Assembly (NCBI RefSeq): GCF_013149275.1
Contig: NZ_JABGNA010000013.1
Coordinates: 106,043-170,042 of the forward strand
Source of the DNA: Mucilaginibacter sp. SG564
GTDB lineage: Bacteria > Bacteroidota > Bacteroidia > Sphingobacteriales > Sphingobacteriaceae
DNA: 64,000 bases
Direction of reading: 5' to 3'
Shown here: positions 8,863 to 17,442 of the stretch, piece by piece
Layout: every line of letters begins with the position of its first letter
Numbering within the stretch: position 1 is the first letter of the stretch
Position numbers and translations under genes: made by a program
The notes under the pieces: model-generated
Database searches by the model: none
Told to the model about the DNA's origin: nothing
Seen by the model: the letters and a program-made list of their open reading frames with translations, nothing else

Positions 8863-9477
8863 CTATAAATAATTCTGTGCCATGGTTTTCACCGACTCTT
8901 CCAGTTTCCTGTCGCGGGTTGGTTCGCCAATGGCGTTAAATTTCCATTCGCCGTTCTTTTTGTAAAATACGCCCATCGCCATAGATACGTGACCGGCAAA
9001 ATCTTTGCTATGCGCAATATCATAGGTAGCAAATACTTCGTTTACCCGGGTTGGTGTACCTTCATAAATGCGGATGGACGCAAAAGGAATAGTACCAAAA
9101 TCCTGCCCGCGGAAGCTGTTGAGGATAAAACCCACATAGCTTACCGAAGCGCTCAGGGCCGAAAGATCAACGGTGATCACTTCGTTGTCCAGACCATCAT
9201 TTCCCGATAAATCGCCTGTCAAATCGTCACCACTGTGTTTTACCGCGCCATCTTTTGATTTAAGGTGACCAAAGTAAACCACATCTATCAGTTGTTTGTT
9301 ATCATCATATAAAGCGCAGCTGGCGTCAAGGTCAACCGCTTCTTTGGTAGTGCCAAAACCAAAAAGGCCTTTCTTTTCAATAGCGCCCCAGTTAATGCCT
9401 ACACAAATCGTTTGCAATTTGCTGCCGTTACTTTTTTCCAGACTTATCCGTTGTCCTTTTTGAAGATTGATAGCCAT
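8863..9477 (-). CDS. TerD family protein (204 aa, TerX/TerZ-like variant)
   Basis: TerD domains are calcium-binding beta-sandwich proteins of the cytoplasm or inner membrane face that support tellurite, phage and stress resistance. This copy starts MAINLQKGQRISLEK and has the diagnostic acidic loops AVDLDASCALYDD and GDDLTGDLSGNDGLDNE. The second loop is longer than in the other three copies of the cluster, and the following part (VYFGHLKSKDGAV) resembles the TerX/TerZ branch. It is 6 bases downstream of the next TerD gene, so the two are surely translated from one mRNA. A coding region of about 200 residues is normal for the family. Confidence 0.92.
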   Translation of the reverse strand: MAINLQKGQRISLEKSNGSKLQTICVGINWGAIEKKGLFGFGTTKEAVDLDASCALYDDNKQLIDVVYFGHLKSKDGAVKHSGDDLTGDLSGNDGLDNEVITVDLSALSASVSYVGFILNSFRGQDFGTIPFASIRIYEGTPTRVNEVFATYDIAHSKDFAGHVSMAMGVFYKKNGEWKFNAIGEPTRDRKLEESVKTMAQNYL

Positions 9478-9483
9478 ATGATA

Positions 9484-10038
9484 TTATTGGTATTTTGTTA
9501 AATAATCCTTTAAACCGCCTTTCATGCCAACGCCTACAGCTTCAAATTTCCAGTTGTTATCTTTTTTGTAGATCCGGCCAAATTCAACAGCTGTTTCTAT
9601 CGAAAAATCTTCTTCCAGCTCATATTTTAAAATATCGGCGCCTGTACCCGGGTCAAATATCCGGATGAAAGAATTGCGCACCTGGCCAAAATTCTGTTTA
9701 CGGGCTTCAGCCTCGTGAATAGTTACCACGATGCATATTTCGGATACTTTAGCATCAATCTTTGACAGATCTACTTTGATCTGTTCATCGTCGCCATCAC
9801 CGGCTCCAGTCAGGTTATCACCGGTATGCTCAACCGAACCATCAGGTGATTTCAAGTTGTTATAAAAAACAAAATATTCGTCGGCTATAATTTTTTTGTT
9901 ATCGCCCAATATAAAAACAGAAGCGTCCAAATCAAACGCGCTCCCGGTTGAAGAACTGTTGGTATCCCATCCCAGGCCAATGGTAAATTTGGGGGCATTA
10001 ATGCTTTCCCGCTGACCTTTTTGCAAGTTAATTGCCAT
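9484..10038 (-). CDS. TerD family protein (184 aa)
   Basis: This is a canonical TerD domain: MAINLQKGQRESI start, an AFDLDASVFILGDN loop, GDNLTGAGDGDDEQIKVDL with the dense Asp/Glu calcium ligands, and the EEDFSIETAVEFGRIY signature near the C-terminus. Its first codons overlap the end of the upstream phosphoribosyltransferase-like gene by 11 bases, and the next TerD gene follows after 6 bases, so the three form a tightly coupled translational unit. It is closest in sequence to the 191-residue TerD at the head of the cluster, suggesting local duplication. Confidence 0.93.
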   Translation of the reverse strand: MAINLQKGQRESINAPKFTIGLGWDTNSSSTGSAFDLDASVFILGDNKKIIADEYFVFYNNLKSPDGSVEHTGDNLTGAGDGDDEQIKVDLSKIDAKVSEICIVVTIHEAEARKQNFGQVRNSFIRIFDPGTGADILKYELEEDFSIETAVEFGRIYKKDNNWKFEAVGVGMKGGLKDYLTKYQ

Positions 10039-10873
10039 GTTGAATTAAGTTATGATTGTTTAAAAATAGGTTTTCTTTTATAAAGTTCAGGTTAAGTTCA
10101 TATGCTTCGATGGTATGGTAGCCGTTGCCCAACGCCATATCATAAAGCAAGTTTATAAAATCAAATGTTTGATCCTGAATAAAAATACAAAAACTCTCAA
10201 AATCGTAGTTTAAAATATACTTTACGATACGGGTATTGATGCAAAAGTTATTGCTCTTGATGATGCTATCCAGATCAAAGATATTTTTTACCTGGTGATA
10301 GTTTAAATAATTCTCGATATTGGGGTGGATGTTTTTATTGATCAGTTCGGCAAAGTACAGCATGAATATATTGTTGCGTAGGCCATACTCGCCCGCCATT
10401 TTCATGATCATGCGCTCATGACTTCCGGTTATCTTGATATCATCCAGAAATATCAGCGTTTTGTCCTGTAAAAAATCCTTATCAATATGGAACGAATCAT
10501 TACCAATCAGGTTCATCCTTTGCTCTGCATCCAGCTCACCATAATCTTCCTTGTAAGTTATGGTGCGGTGCACCTTGGTTTCCTGCACTACCGGGTAACC
10601 ATGCCGGGCCAGCCAACGGTTAAGTCGGGCCACAAACCAGTTTTTCATGGCGAAGGTAGCCGTCGGGATAAACGAATACGGGCTTGATATCACCACAATT
10701 TGCTGTTTGATGGGGTTTTCGGTAAGGTAATCCCTGATAAAGCCATCGGCCAGGTGTGTGCCAAAATACTTGGCCACCGCATCATCCCCAAACTTAAAAC
10801 GACTGTAGTCATCCGGATTAAACCCAAATGCCTGCGCATTGCTGATATGATGTAATGAATAGGTAGTGTTCAT
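10028..10873 (-). CDS. phosphoribosyltransferase-like protein of the ter cluster
   Basis: This 281-residue protein has a PRPP-loop-like motif, LIFLDDIKITGSHE (residues 140-153), with the acidic pair Asp144-Asp145 and the TG of type I phosphoribosyltransferases. Upstream it has an ISSPYSFIPTA segment (62-72) that could form the second phosphate-binding part. Such PRTase proteins are described in Ter-linked operons, where they are thought to make or process a nucleotide-like compound together with HAD phosphatases. It overlaps the downstream terD by 11 bases. A HAD gene lies just upstream, which fits that scheme. The substrate is unknown. Confidence 0.75.
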   Translation of the reverse strand: MNTTYSLHHISNAQAFGFNPDDYSRFKFGDDAVAKYFGTHLADGFIRDYLTENPIKQQIVVISSPYSFIPTATFAMKNWFVARLNRWLARHGYPVVQETKVHRTITYKEDYGELDAEQRMNLIGNDSFHIDKDFLQDKTLIFLDDIKITGSHERMIMKMAGEYGLRNNIFMLYFAELINKNIHPNIENYLNYHQVKNIFDLDSIIKSNNFCINTRIVKYILNYDFESFCIFIQDQTFDFINLLYDMALGNGYHTIEAYELNLNFIKENLFLNNHNLIQHGN

Positions 10874-10978
10874 TCGCCAATTATTGAATTAATGATTTAG
10901 TGAATTAGTGATTTCTTTATTCTGTAAGTCAAAAAATCCTTACTCCAAAAATCTTTGTTCTTTGTTCCAAAAATCCTT

Positions 10979-11686
10979 TTATCTATAATAAGTTAATAAT
11001 GAAGAAATGGATGTGTTGTTTGAATTGACAAGCAAACTTTTTATGCCTGCCGCCGCGGCACCTTCAATATCGGCCTTAGGGTTATCGCCGATGTGAATGA
11101 TGCCAGCTAAAGTTATATTTTTTTTTGTATTGATCTGTTTAATATTTTCAAGCATCAAATTAAAAAACTCCAGGTTTGGTTTCGACATGCTCACCTCGTC
11201 TGAGTACAGCTGAAAATCAAAGTATTTATCTATCTTTAATTTGGCCAGTACCTTTTTTAATGTTGCTCCTTTTATAAAACCGGTGTTGCTTAGCAAGCTA
11301 AACGTAGCACCACTTTTTTGTTTTAGATTATCTAATATCTCAATTGTTACAGGCTCGTAAACCGTAGGCAGGTAGTTAAATACCAGAGCTTCCATATCGG
11401 CATAAAGCTTTTGGGCATCGATATCATTCAAATTCAACTGGTTATCATTGATCAGGCTGATCGCCATCAGGAACATTTCTTCGGCATCGATATTTTTGCC
11501 AGTACGCTCGTTAATGGCATTACACATCAAGTCGACAGTGCGAAATGCCTTGGCCACTTCATCAATACTTTTACCCGATGGGTTAAAATCACGGTGAAAT
11601 ATCTTAGTACGCTCAGTTTTATAATCAGGATTGGAACGGATCAGTGTTAGCCAAAGATCAAAAGAATAGTGCTGGTAATAAGGCAT
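10979..11686 (-). CDS. HAD family hydrolase of the ter cluster
   Basis: This haloacid-dehalogenase-fold protein of about 235 residues shows motif I as SFDLWLTLIRS, motif II as LLSNTGF, motif III Lys as SKPNLEFF and motif IV as IHIGDNPKADIEGAAAAGI. The motif I nucleophile Asp is present, but the second Asp of DxD, the general acid of phosphatases, is Trp here, as in some HAD enzymes that are not standard phosphatases. I start at the Met of MPYYQHY (11686); an upstream Met (11707) is possible. It lies 105 bases before the PRTase-like gene and shares its strand, and HAD-PRTase pairing is known from Ter operons. Confidence 0.82.
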   Translation of the reverse strand: MPYYQHYSFDLWLTLIRSNPDYKTERTKIFHRDFNPSGKSIDEVAKAFRTVDLMCNAINERTGKNIDAEEMFLMAISLINDNQLNLNDIDAQKLYADMEALVFNYLPTVYEPVTIEILDNLKQKSGATFSLLSNTGFIKGATLKKVLAKLKIDKYFDFQLYSDEVSMSKPNLEFFNLMLENIKQINTKKNITLAGIIHIGDNPKADIEGAAAAGIKSLLVNSNNTSISSLLTYYR

Positions 11687-11755
11687 GGTTCTGGGAAAGA
11701 GAGTCAAGAGGAGAGAATCAAGAGATTGGAGTCAGGAATCAAGACAAAAAACCTT

Positions 11756-11836
11756 TGTCATCCTGAGCGGCAGCGAAGGATCTATTGGTCGGCGATGCCT
11801 GACGAGTAGATCCTTCATTACATTCAGCATGACAAG
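11756..11836. repeat. palindromic intergenic element, GTCATCCTGAG family
   Basis: The arms TTGTCATCCTGAG and TCAGCATGACAA bound an 80-base element with an inner GAAGGATCTA / TAGATCCTTC stem. Related copies lie near 45695-45767 and 48778-48845. This is a REP-like family in spacers. Confidence 0.75.
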
Positions 11837-11882
11837 GGAGGTCCTAATTCTTGGCTCTTGATTCTAACATCTTGCCTCTTTT

Positions 11883-12551
11883 TTAATATTGTTTAAGTAT
11901 TTCTAAAAAGTTGTCGGTGGTATGCGGCTCGCCGATGGCGCGGAATTTCCAGGTGCCGTCTTTGCGGTAAACTTCGGCAAAGGTCATGGAGCACATGCCG
12001 TTGTACGTGGAATCACCGGAGAGGCTGAACTTGGCTATCTCCTTGCCATGATTATCTACCGCGCGGATAAAAGCATTATCCACCATACCAAAGTGCTGGT
12101 TATTTTTGCGTCCCTGGTATATGGCTACGATGAAAAGGATACGATCGAATTTTGGGTCGAGGGAATCCAATTTAACGATGATCTGCTCATCGTCGCCATC
12201 GCCCGCACCGGTGCGGTTATCGCCGGTAAGCCAGATATTACCCGACGGGTGACGCATAGAATTGAAATAGATCACATCACCTTCGTACAGGCTCACAGTA
12301 TTACCATTTGGCTTTTGAAACGAACGGCCTCTATCGACTACTCTGCCGTTTTTATCCAGCAGAAAAGCGATAGCATCCAGATCATATTCAGCCTCTTCGC
12401 CGCCGCCAAAAAGTTTGCCCAAAAAGCCGCCACCACCACTTTGTTTTACATCCCAGCCCAAGCCAATAGTAACCGACGACAGATCAAAACTCTCGCCTTT
12501 ATCATTTTTACGCAGGTCAATTGTTTGACCTTTTACTAAATTAATTGCCAT
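11883..12551 (-). CDS. TerD family protein with glycine-rich insertion (222 aa)
   Basis: A TerD protein with the MAINLVKGQTIDL start, an EYDLDAIAFLLDKNG loop and GDNRTGAGDGDDEQIIVKL acid cluster. It differs from its neighbours by a glycine-rich insertion of about 15 residues (QSGGGGFLGKLFGGGEE) before the first calcium loop and by a longer middle section, as in larger TerD forms. I start at the Met of MAINLVKG (12551) because all paralogues start there; the upstream MRLLNYTT extension is not shared. It is the second gene of the leftward cluster, and a palindromic spacer separates it from the first. Confidence 0.92.
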   Translation of the reverse strand: MAINLVKGQTIDLRKNDKGESFDLSSVTIGLGWDVKQSGGGGFLGKLFGGGEEAEYDLDAIAFLLDKNGRVVDRGRSFQKPNGNTVSLYEGDVIYFNSMRHPSGNIWLTGDNRTGAGDGDDEQIIVKLDSLDPKFDRILFIVAIYQGRKNNQHFGMVDNAFIRAVDNHGKEIAKFSLSGDSTYNGMCSMTFAEVYRKDGTWKFRAIGEPHTTDNFLEILKQY

Positions 12552-12568
12552 AGTTGTATAATTTAATA

Positions 12569-12653
12569 GCCTCACCCTGCCCTCTCCAAAGGAGAGGGTT
12601 TTAAAAAAACCTTTTATTAAAGTCCTCTCCTTGGGAGAGGATTTAGGTGAGGC
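12569..12653. repeat. nested inverted repeat between two terD genes
   Basis: The outer arms (AGCCTCACC / GGTGAGGCT) enclose two small hairpins of the CCTCTCC-GGAGAGG type. The sequence could form a strong structure in the mRNA between the first and second terD genes. Confidence 0.75.
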
Positions 12654-12658
12654 TCCTT

Positions 12659-13234
12659 TTACTTAATGATCTGCCCTTTAAAATATTTACTTAAAAAGAA
12701 GGCCAGGTCTTCCTTATAGCCCACGCCCGATGCCTCAAATTTCCAGGCGCCGGCACGACGGTATAACCTGCCGAACTCAACAGCCGTTTCGATCGAAAAA
12801 TCTTCGCCCAGTTCATATTTACAAACCTCGCTGCCGGTTAGTTCATCAATGATACGGATGTAGGAGTCGCGCACCTGGCCAAAGTTTTGACGGCGGGGTT
12901 GCGCCTCGTGTATGGTTACTACAAATAATATCTCCTGTATTTTGGGATCTACTTTGGTCAGGTCCACATTGATGGATTCGTCATCGCCGCCATCGCTGTT
13001 GCCGCCAGACGGATCATCGCCGGTGTGGTGAACGGCCGTGTCGGGCGAGTCGACATTATTATAAAAAACAAAAAATTCATCCTGCGGAACAAAGCGGTTC
13101 TCGTCTATCATAATTGCCGATACGTCCAGATCAAAATCGTACCCTGTGCCTTCGTTTGGGTTCCAGCCCAAACCAATTGTCATTTTTGATAAACCGAGAT
13201 CTATTTTTTGTCCCTTTTGTAAGTTAATAGCCAT
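12659..13234 (-). CDS. TerD family protein, first gene of the ter cluster (191 aa)
   Basis: This canonical TerD has the MAINLQKGQKIDL start, DFDLDVSAIMIDEN loop, a GDDPSGGNSDGGDDESINVDL acidic calcium-binding loop, and GEDFSIETAVEFGRLYRR near the end. It heads the leftward cluster, with a 240-base upstream spacer that must hold the main promoter. It is very close to the 184-residue TerD at 9484. The protein is expected to be cytoplasmic. Confidence 0.93.
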   Translation of the reverse strand: MAINLQKGQKIDLGLSKMTIGLGWNPNEGTGYDFDLDVSAIMIDENRFVPQDEFFVFYNNVDSPDTAVHHTGDDPSGGNSDGGDDESINVDLTKVDPKIQEILFVVTIHEAQPRRQNFGQVRDSYIRIIDELTGSEVCKYELGEDFSIETAVEFGRLYRRAGAWKFEASGVGYKEDLAFFLSKYFKGQIIK

Positions 13235-13474
13235 GTTAAAAGTATTTTATTAAAAACTTCAGCATCCCTATAATATTGCAGGCGCCAAGTTTGTTTTGTT
13301 CGTGAATTGATATTTTAAATATTAGTCTAAGATATATCCTTTTTTAATCGGTGCAGCCTAAACAACATAACAATTATGTTAGGTTACATCCAAAGATTGT
13401 GACTAAGGAAAATGCGGAATGTTACAGAGGCAATTACTAAAGGGCTTTCCTGATAATGAATAAATGTACCTCGC

Positions 13475-13924
13475 TTACTCCAACACCCGCCTAATATAAT
13501 TCACTTGTCCCAAATGATAATTCAAATGAGCGAACAACTGCACCAGTACATAACTCACAGACGTATGCGGCTTGTCGAAAAATATGGGAAACTCCGCCTC
13601 CATCTGTTCTGGAGTGAGGTTATTTATGGTTCGATTGATCAGCAAAATCAACTCCTCCAGCCCGCTGGTAAGCTCTTCTCTTTTTACACCTTTGCGGGTA
13701 AACTCTTCATCACGGTTTCGGATATAACCACTTTTTGCAAGCGTTGCGCCAATAAGGTGGTTGAGGCCGCCAATGAGGTGCAATACCAGGTTTCCGGCGG
13801 GGTTTTTAACCGTGCCCTGGATGCGCCAAAGATCATCTTCACTTTTAAATAAGTTCACTTCCTCTATTAATTTACGAAGATCTCGCTCATAAAAACCGGC
13901 CAGTACATCGTTCAGCATAAGCAT
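13475..13924 (-). CDS. DinB family protein
   Basis: A four-helix DinB/YfiT-like protein of about 149 residues. It has a GNLVLHLIGGLNHLIGA helix with the first metal-ligand His and an AHLNYHLGQVNYIRRVLE C-terminal helix carrying the second His pair. DinB-fold proteins are metal-dependent enzymes, often thiol-S-transferases, or are of unknown role. I choose the Met at 13924 (13918 is also possible); the longer frame to 14032 would run into the divergent AraC gene and has no family-like sequence. The gene is divergent from the AraC regulator, sharing an 87-base promoter region. Confidence 0.85.
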   Translation of the reverse strand: MLMLNDVLAGFYERDLRKLIEEVNLFKSEDDLWRIQGTVKNPAGNLVLHLIGGLNHLIGATLAKSGYIRNRDEEFTRKGVKREELTSGLEELILLINRTINNLTPEQMEAEFPIFFDKPHTSVSYVLVQLFAHLNYHLGQVNYIRRVLE

Positions 13925-14011
13925 GTTATTTACTTGTAAAATTACGTCACCTAAATTTACAAAAACTGATGCTATCCATGCATCAATATTCAAAATGATT
14001 ACTTTTGAACA

Positions 14012-14866
14012 ATGAGCAACATCCCCATTCATTTATTAAAGGACCGTACCGACTTTGGCCTGCACCTAAAATATTTTAAAAAGGGCGACCCTGTAGAGGT
14101 GGATCCGCGGGTGCTTGAGGCGCACCGGGATGATCATTATATTTTTTTTGTGATAGAACAAGGTTCCGGATCTTTGATGATCGATTTTAACGAGGTTCAT
14201 TTATCCGGCGGTATGTTGTATTACATCCTGCCAACCCAGGTGCATCAACGCATCCGTAACGAACATACAGATGGCTGGTTTATTGGGGTTGATACCTCCT
14301 TAATTCCTCCTCAGTGCCGTAATGTATTTGAGGGGCAGCTATTCCTTCAGCAACCTTACACGTTCAATGATACACAGCTCCGGCAATGCAAAAGCCTGCT
14401 GACATTGCTCTACGAAAAATATAATGAGGATGATACCGATCCCTTTTATGCAACAACCATCCATGCCTTGCTAAAATCTTTTTTAACCATCGCGGCAGGC
14501 TGTTATAACGGATATACCGGTACAAATTTAAAAGTCTCCCGTCCGGCCCAGCTCACCAGCCAGTTCAAAAACCTGCTGGTAACCGAGTTACGATCAAATA
14601 AAAGTCCGGCGGATTATGCCTCCATGCTTAACGTGTCTGAAGCTTACCTGAGCGAAGCGTTGAAGAAGATCACCGGGTTCCCTGTAAGTTACTGGATACA
14701 GCAGGAAGTAACCATGGAAGCCAAACGCCTGTTATACTATAGCCAACTCACAGTTAAAGAAATCGCCCATACTTTGGGCTATACCGATCATTCCTATTTC
14801 TCTCGTTTATTCCGTAAAGTAACGGGCACCTCGGCAATCGCATTTCGGGAGCAATACCGAAAATAG
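14012..14866 (+). CDS. AraC family transcriptional regulator
   Basis: This 284-residue regulator has an N-terminal cupin-like ligand domain (roughly 20-130) and a C-terminal double helix-turn-helix: ADYASMLNVSEAYLSEALKKITGF followed by VKEIAHTLGYTDHSYFSRLFRKVTGTSAIAFR, the standard AraC/XylS signature. It lies directly upstream of a siderophore-interacting protein and a DHA2 exporter, both on its strand, so it probably controls those two genes. The divergent DinB gene may share its control region. The inducer is not evident; iron status or an antibiotic-like compound are possibilities. Confidence 0.92.
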   Translation: MSNIPIHLLKDRTDFGLHLKYFKKGDPVEVDPRVLEAHRDDHYIFFVIEQGSGSLMIDFNEVHLSGGMLYYILPTQVHQRIRNEHTDGWFIGVDTSLIPPQCRNVFEGQLFLQQPYTFNDTQLRQCKSLLTLLYEKYNEDDTDPFYATTIHALLKSFLTIAAGCYNGYTGTNLKVSRPAQLTSQFKNLLVTELRSNKSPADYASMLNVSEAYLSEALKKITGFPVSYWIQQEVTMEAKRLLYYSQLTVKEIAHTLGYTDHSYFSRLFRKVTGTSAIAFREQYRK

Positions 14867-14942
14867 TCCTATCATTACGCCAAAGCCGCCATTTACTTAC
14901 ACATAAAAAGCCAGTTTCTTTGTACCATCAAAAATATATTAC

Positions 14943-15635
14943 ATGGAAACATCTATTTTACAACAAATAAAAAACAAAGCGGTAAAATTCATCGGACCGC
15001 AACTGCTCCTGGCCGGGCGGGTGCTGGAAGTGCGTGTTTGGGACTCCGCTACCATCATAGAGATCGACCTGCATTTACCCCTTGTTGATATGCGCCAATG
15101 GGTCGAAGTACCCTATATTAAATTCAAAGTGGGCGAGTCATGCTACCGCGATTATACCCCATTTGGCTGGGATGCGGATACCGCCACTTGCTCATTGCTC
15201 GTCGATATCGCGCATGATGGCTGCGGAAGCCGCTGGGCAAGGCAGCTTTGTGCCGGCGACACGATTCAATACATCAAGATAGGCACTACACACCAGGCAC
15301 CGCATCCTACCAACCTGGTAGTAGGCCTGGGCGATGCCAGTAGTCTGGGGCACCTATTAGCCTTACAACAGCTCACTTTGCCTGGAATCCGTTTTGACGG
15401 CGCCGTATTACTGGACAGTCCACACACCGGGCAATTAGTTAAGGATTATTTTCATTCACCGCTAAACACGCTAACCAACCAATATGCACTGGCTACCTGG
15501 CTAATGGAGCAGGGCTACTGCACACCGCACACCTCATTTTACCTCACCGGAAATCGTGGACTGGTGGTTGAACTACGCAGCTTGTTAAGAAACCTGGGCC
15601 ATTCCAACATCCAGGCAAAAGGATTTTGGTCGTGA
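14943..15635 (+). CDS. siderophore-interacting protein (FAD-binding, ferredoxin-reductase-like)
   Basis: This 230-residue protein has the flavin-binding motif YRDYTPFGWD (68-77), equivalent to the RxYT motif of the siderophore-interacting (SIP/ViuB) family. It also has an N-terminal beta-barrel and a C-terminal NAD(P)H-type domain beginning NLVVGLGDASSLGHL. SIP proteins reduce ferric siderophores in the cytoplasm. It lies 76 bases after the AraC gene and 76 bases before a DHA2 exporter. The key Arg of RxYTPF appears as Asp in this copy (RDYTPF), so cofactor binding may differ. Confidence 0.8.
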   Translation: METSILQQIKNKAVKFIGPQLLLAGRVLEVRVWDSATIIEIDLHLPLVDMRQWVEVPYIKFKVGESCYRDYTPFGWDADTATCSLLVDIAHDGCGSRWARQLCAGDTIQYIKIGTTHQAPHPTNLVVGLGDASSLGHLLALQQLTLPGIRFDGAVLLDSPHTGQLVKDYFHSPLNTLTNQYALATWLMEQGYCTPHTSFYLTGNRGLVVELRSLLRNLGHSNIQAKGFWS

Positions 15636-15711
15636 TCTGTCCAATTAGGGCAATACCATTCGAATTATCTTAAGAACCCCTATTTATTAAAATCATATAC
15701 ACATATCCTTT

Positions 15712-17271
15712 ATGGAAACCGGATTCAGAAAATGGATCATCGTTATCACCATTATCACTTCAACCATTATTGAGCTGATTGATACTACCATTGTTAACGT
15801 ATCCATCAATACCATGAGTGGTAACCTGGGCGCTTCTCTTGAAGATACTGCCTGGGTGATCACTTCCTACGCTATTGCCAACGTGATCATCATTCCCATG
15901 ACCAGCTTTTTAGCCGAAAAGATTGGCCGGAAACAATATTACATCGGCTCTATTTTATTATTTACGCTGGCATCGGCCATGTGCGGGTTCTCTACTAATT
16001 TATGGGAACTGGTGGCCTTTCGTTTTCTGCAGGGTATCGGTGGTGGCGCATTATTATCCACCTCACAGTCCATCCTTTTTGAAACATTTCCTCCAAAAGA
16101 ACGGGCAACCGCCAGCGGCATATTCAGTCTGGGTATTATTATCGGCCCCTCCATCGGTCCGGTAATGGGCGGTTATATCGTGGATAATTTAACGTGGCAA
16201 TGGATCTTCTATGTCAATATTCCTATCGGGATCGCGGCAGCGCTTTTATCCTACATCTACCTTAAACCTACCCAAAGATCAAATGATGGCCGGAGCATCG
16301 ACTGGCTCGGTATTTTTCTGCTCACCGTCGGCGTGGGCTCGTTGCAGGTGGTTTTAGAGCGCGGCCAAACCGACGACTGGTTCGCAGCAACTTACATCCT
16401 GGTGCTCTGCATTATTTCGGCACTATCAATAGCCACCCTGATCTGGTGGGAGTTAAAAACGCCATTCCCGGTTATTAACCTGCGGGTGCTAAAAAGTACC
16501 ACCTTATCCATTTCGGCTATTATGACCTTTGTTTTGGGCTTTGGCTTATTTAGCAACGTGTTTGTTTTCCCTTTGTTTTCACAGCGCATTATCGGTTACT
16601 CGGCATTCCAAACCGGTACCATGCTGCTGCCGGGTACTTTGATGGCGGCTATGATCTCTCCCTTTTTAGGTAAGATGCTGCAAAGCGGACTACGGCCACA
16701 ATACCTCATCATTTTAGGGTTTGGCCTTTCGGCGGCATTTGGGTATATCATGTCGGGATCAAACCTGGCCACCGGGGGAGCATACTTTTTTATCCCTTTA
16801 ATCTTCCGGGGACTTAGCGCGGCCTTGCTGATCGTTCCATTAACAGCCCTGGCTGTTTCGGAATTGAAACCGGCAGAGATACCACAAGGCGCGGCGCTAA
16901 ATAATATGATGCGGCAAATGGGTGGTTCATTCGGCATTGCTTTAATTAACACCTACATAGCACACCGGGAGGCAGCCAACCGCACTGCCCTGATCACGCA
17001 TGTTACCGCCTCAGATCCGCAAACTATGATGCGGCAGCAATCGCTTATCCAAAACTTCATGGCGCACGGTTCTAACTACCTGCGTGCTCTGCAGCAATCC
17101 ATCAACGCGCTGGAGAACATTGTGGTTAGGCAAACTTTTTTATTGAGTTATATGGATGCGTTTTTACTACTGGCTATTTTAAATGCCTGCTGTATCCCCT
17201 TGGTTATCATAACTATTAAAAGACGGAAAGAAGCAAAAGCGGTGAAGGTGACTGTACCGGATGCGCATTGA
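15712..17271 (+). CDS. DHA2 family MFS drug exporter (EmrB/QacA type, 14 TM)
   Basis: This 519-residue inner-membrane protein has about 14 helices. It shows the DHA2 features LIDTTIVNVSINTM in helix 1, ADKxGRR-like SFLAEKIGRKQYY in the 2-3 loop, and GGALLSTSQS plus GPSIGPVMGGYIV (motif C of antiporters) in helices 4-5. The long central loop and extra helices separate it from the TetA-like gene at 3360. It follows the AraC and SIP genes, suggesting export of a siderophore or a toxic compound. No membrane-fusion partner or TolC-like gene is adjacent. Confidence 0.9.
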   Translation: METGFRKWIIVITIITSTIIELIDTTIVNVSINTMSGNLGASLEDTAWVITSYAIANVIIIPMTSFLAEKIGRKQYYIGSILLFTLASAMCGFSTNLWELVAFRFLQGIGGGALLSTSQSILFETFPPKERATASGIFSLGIIIGPSIGPVMGGYIVDNLTWQWIFYVNIPIGIAAALLSYIYLKPTQRSNDGRSIDWLGIFLLTVGVGSLQVVLERGQTDDWFAATYILVLCIISALSIATLIWWELKTPFPVINLRVLKSTTLSISAIMTFVLGFGLFSNVFVFPLFSQRIIGYSAFQTGTMLLPGTLMAAMISPFLGKMLQSGLRPQYLIILGFGLSAAFGYIMSGSNLATGGAYFFIPLIFRGLSAALLIVPLTALAVSELKPAEIPQGAALNNMMRQMGGSFGIALINTYIAHREAANRTALITHVTASDPQTMMRQQSLIQNFMAHGSNYLRALQQSINALENIVVRQTFLLSYMDAFLLLAILNACCIPLVIITIKRRKEAKAVKVTVPDAH

Positions 17272-17310
17272 GGGGGAGGGTAAGCTGGTTCGACAATATA
17301 ACCAAAAGAT

Positions 17311-17429
17311 GTCATTTCGAACGAGGTACGAGGAGAAATCTTCTGCGACTTAAAGCTGAAGCTTTGCACCAAGCAGAAGATTTCTCTTTCGCGCAACGCT
17401 CTCACCCACCCTGGCTCTATCGAAATGAC
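17311..17429. repeat. MITE-like nested inverted repeat
   Basis: The outer arms GTCATTTCGA and TCGAAATGAC bound 119 bases; a second inner stem pairs GAGAAATCTTCTGC with GCAGAAGATTTCTC, and an AAAGCTGAAGCTTT palindrome lies at the centre. It occupies the spacer between the convergent exporter and dienelactone hydrolase genes and may also terminate both. Confidence 0.85.
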
Positions 17430-17442
17430 ATTGGAGAGGGCA

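Noticed and set aside
11922..12539. 205-residue open frame on the plus strand opposite a TerD gene
   Set aside because: It is fully antisense to a well-conserved TerD coding sequence and its translation shows no family pattern; a by-product of codon usage.
13925..14032. Longer N-terminus of the DinB gene reaching 14032
   Set aside because: It would overlap the divergent AraC start and adds residues unlike any DinB protein; the start at 13924 is preferred.
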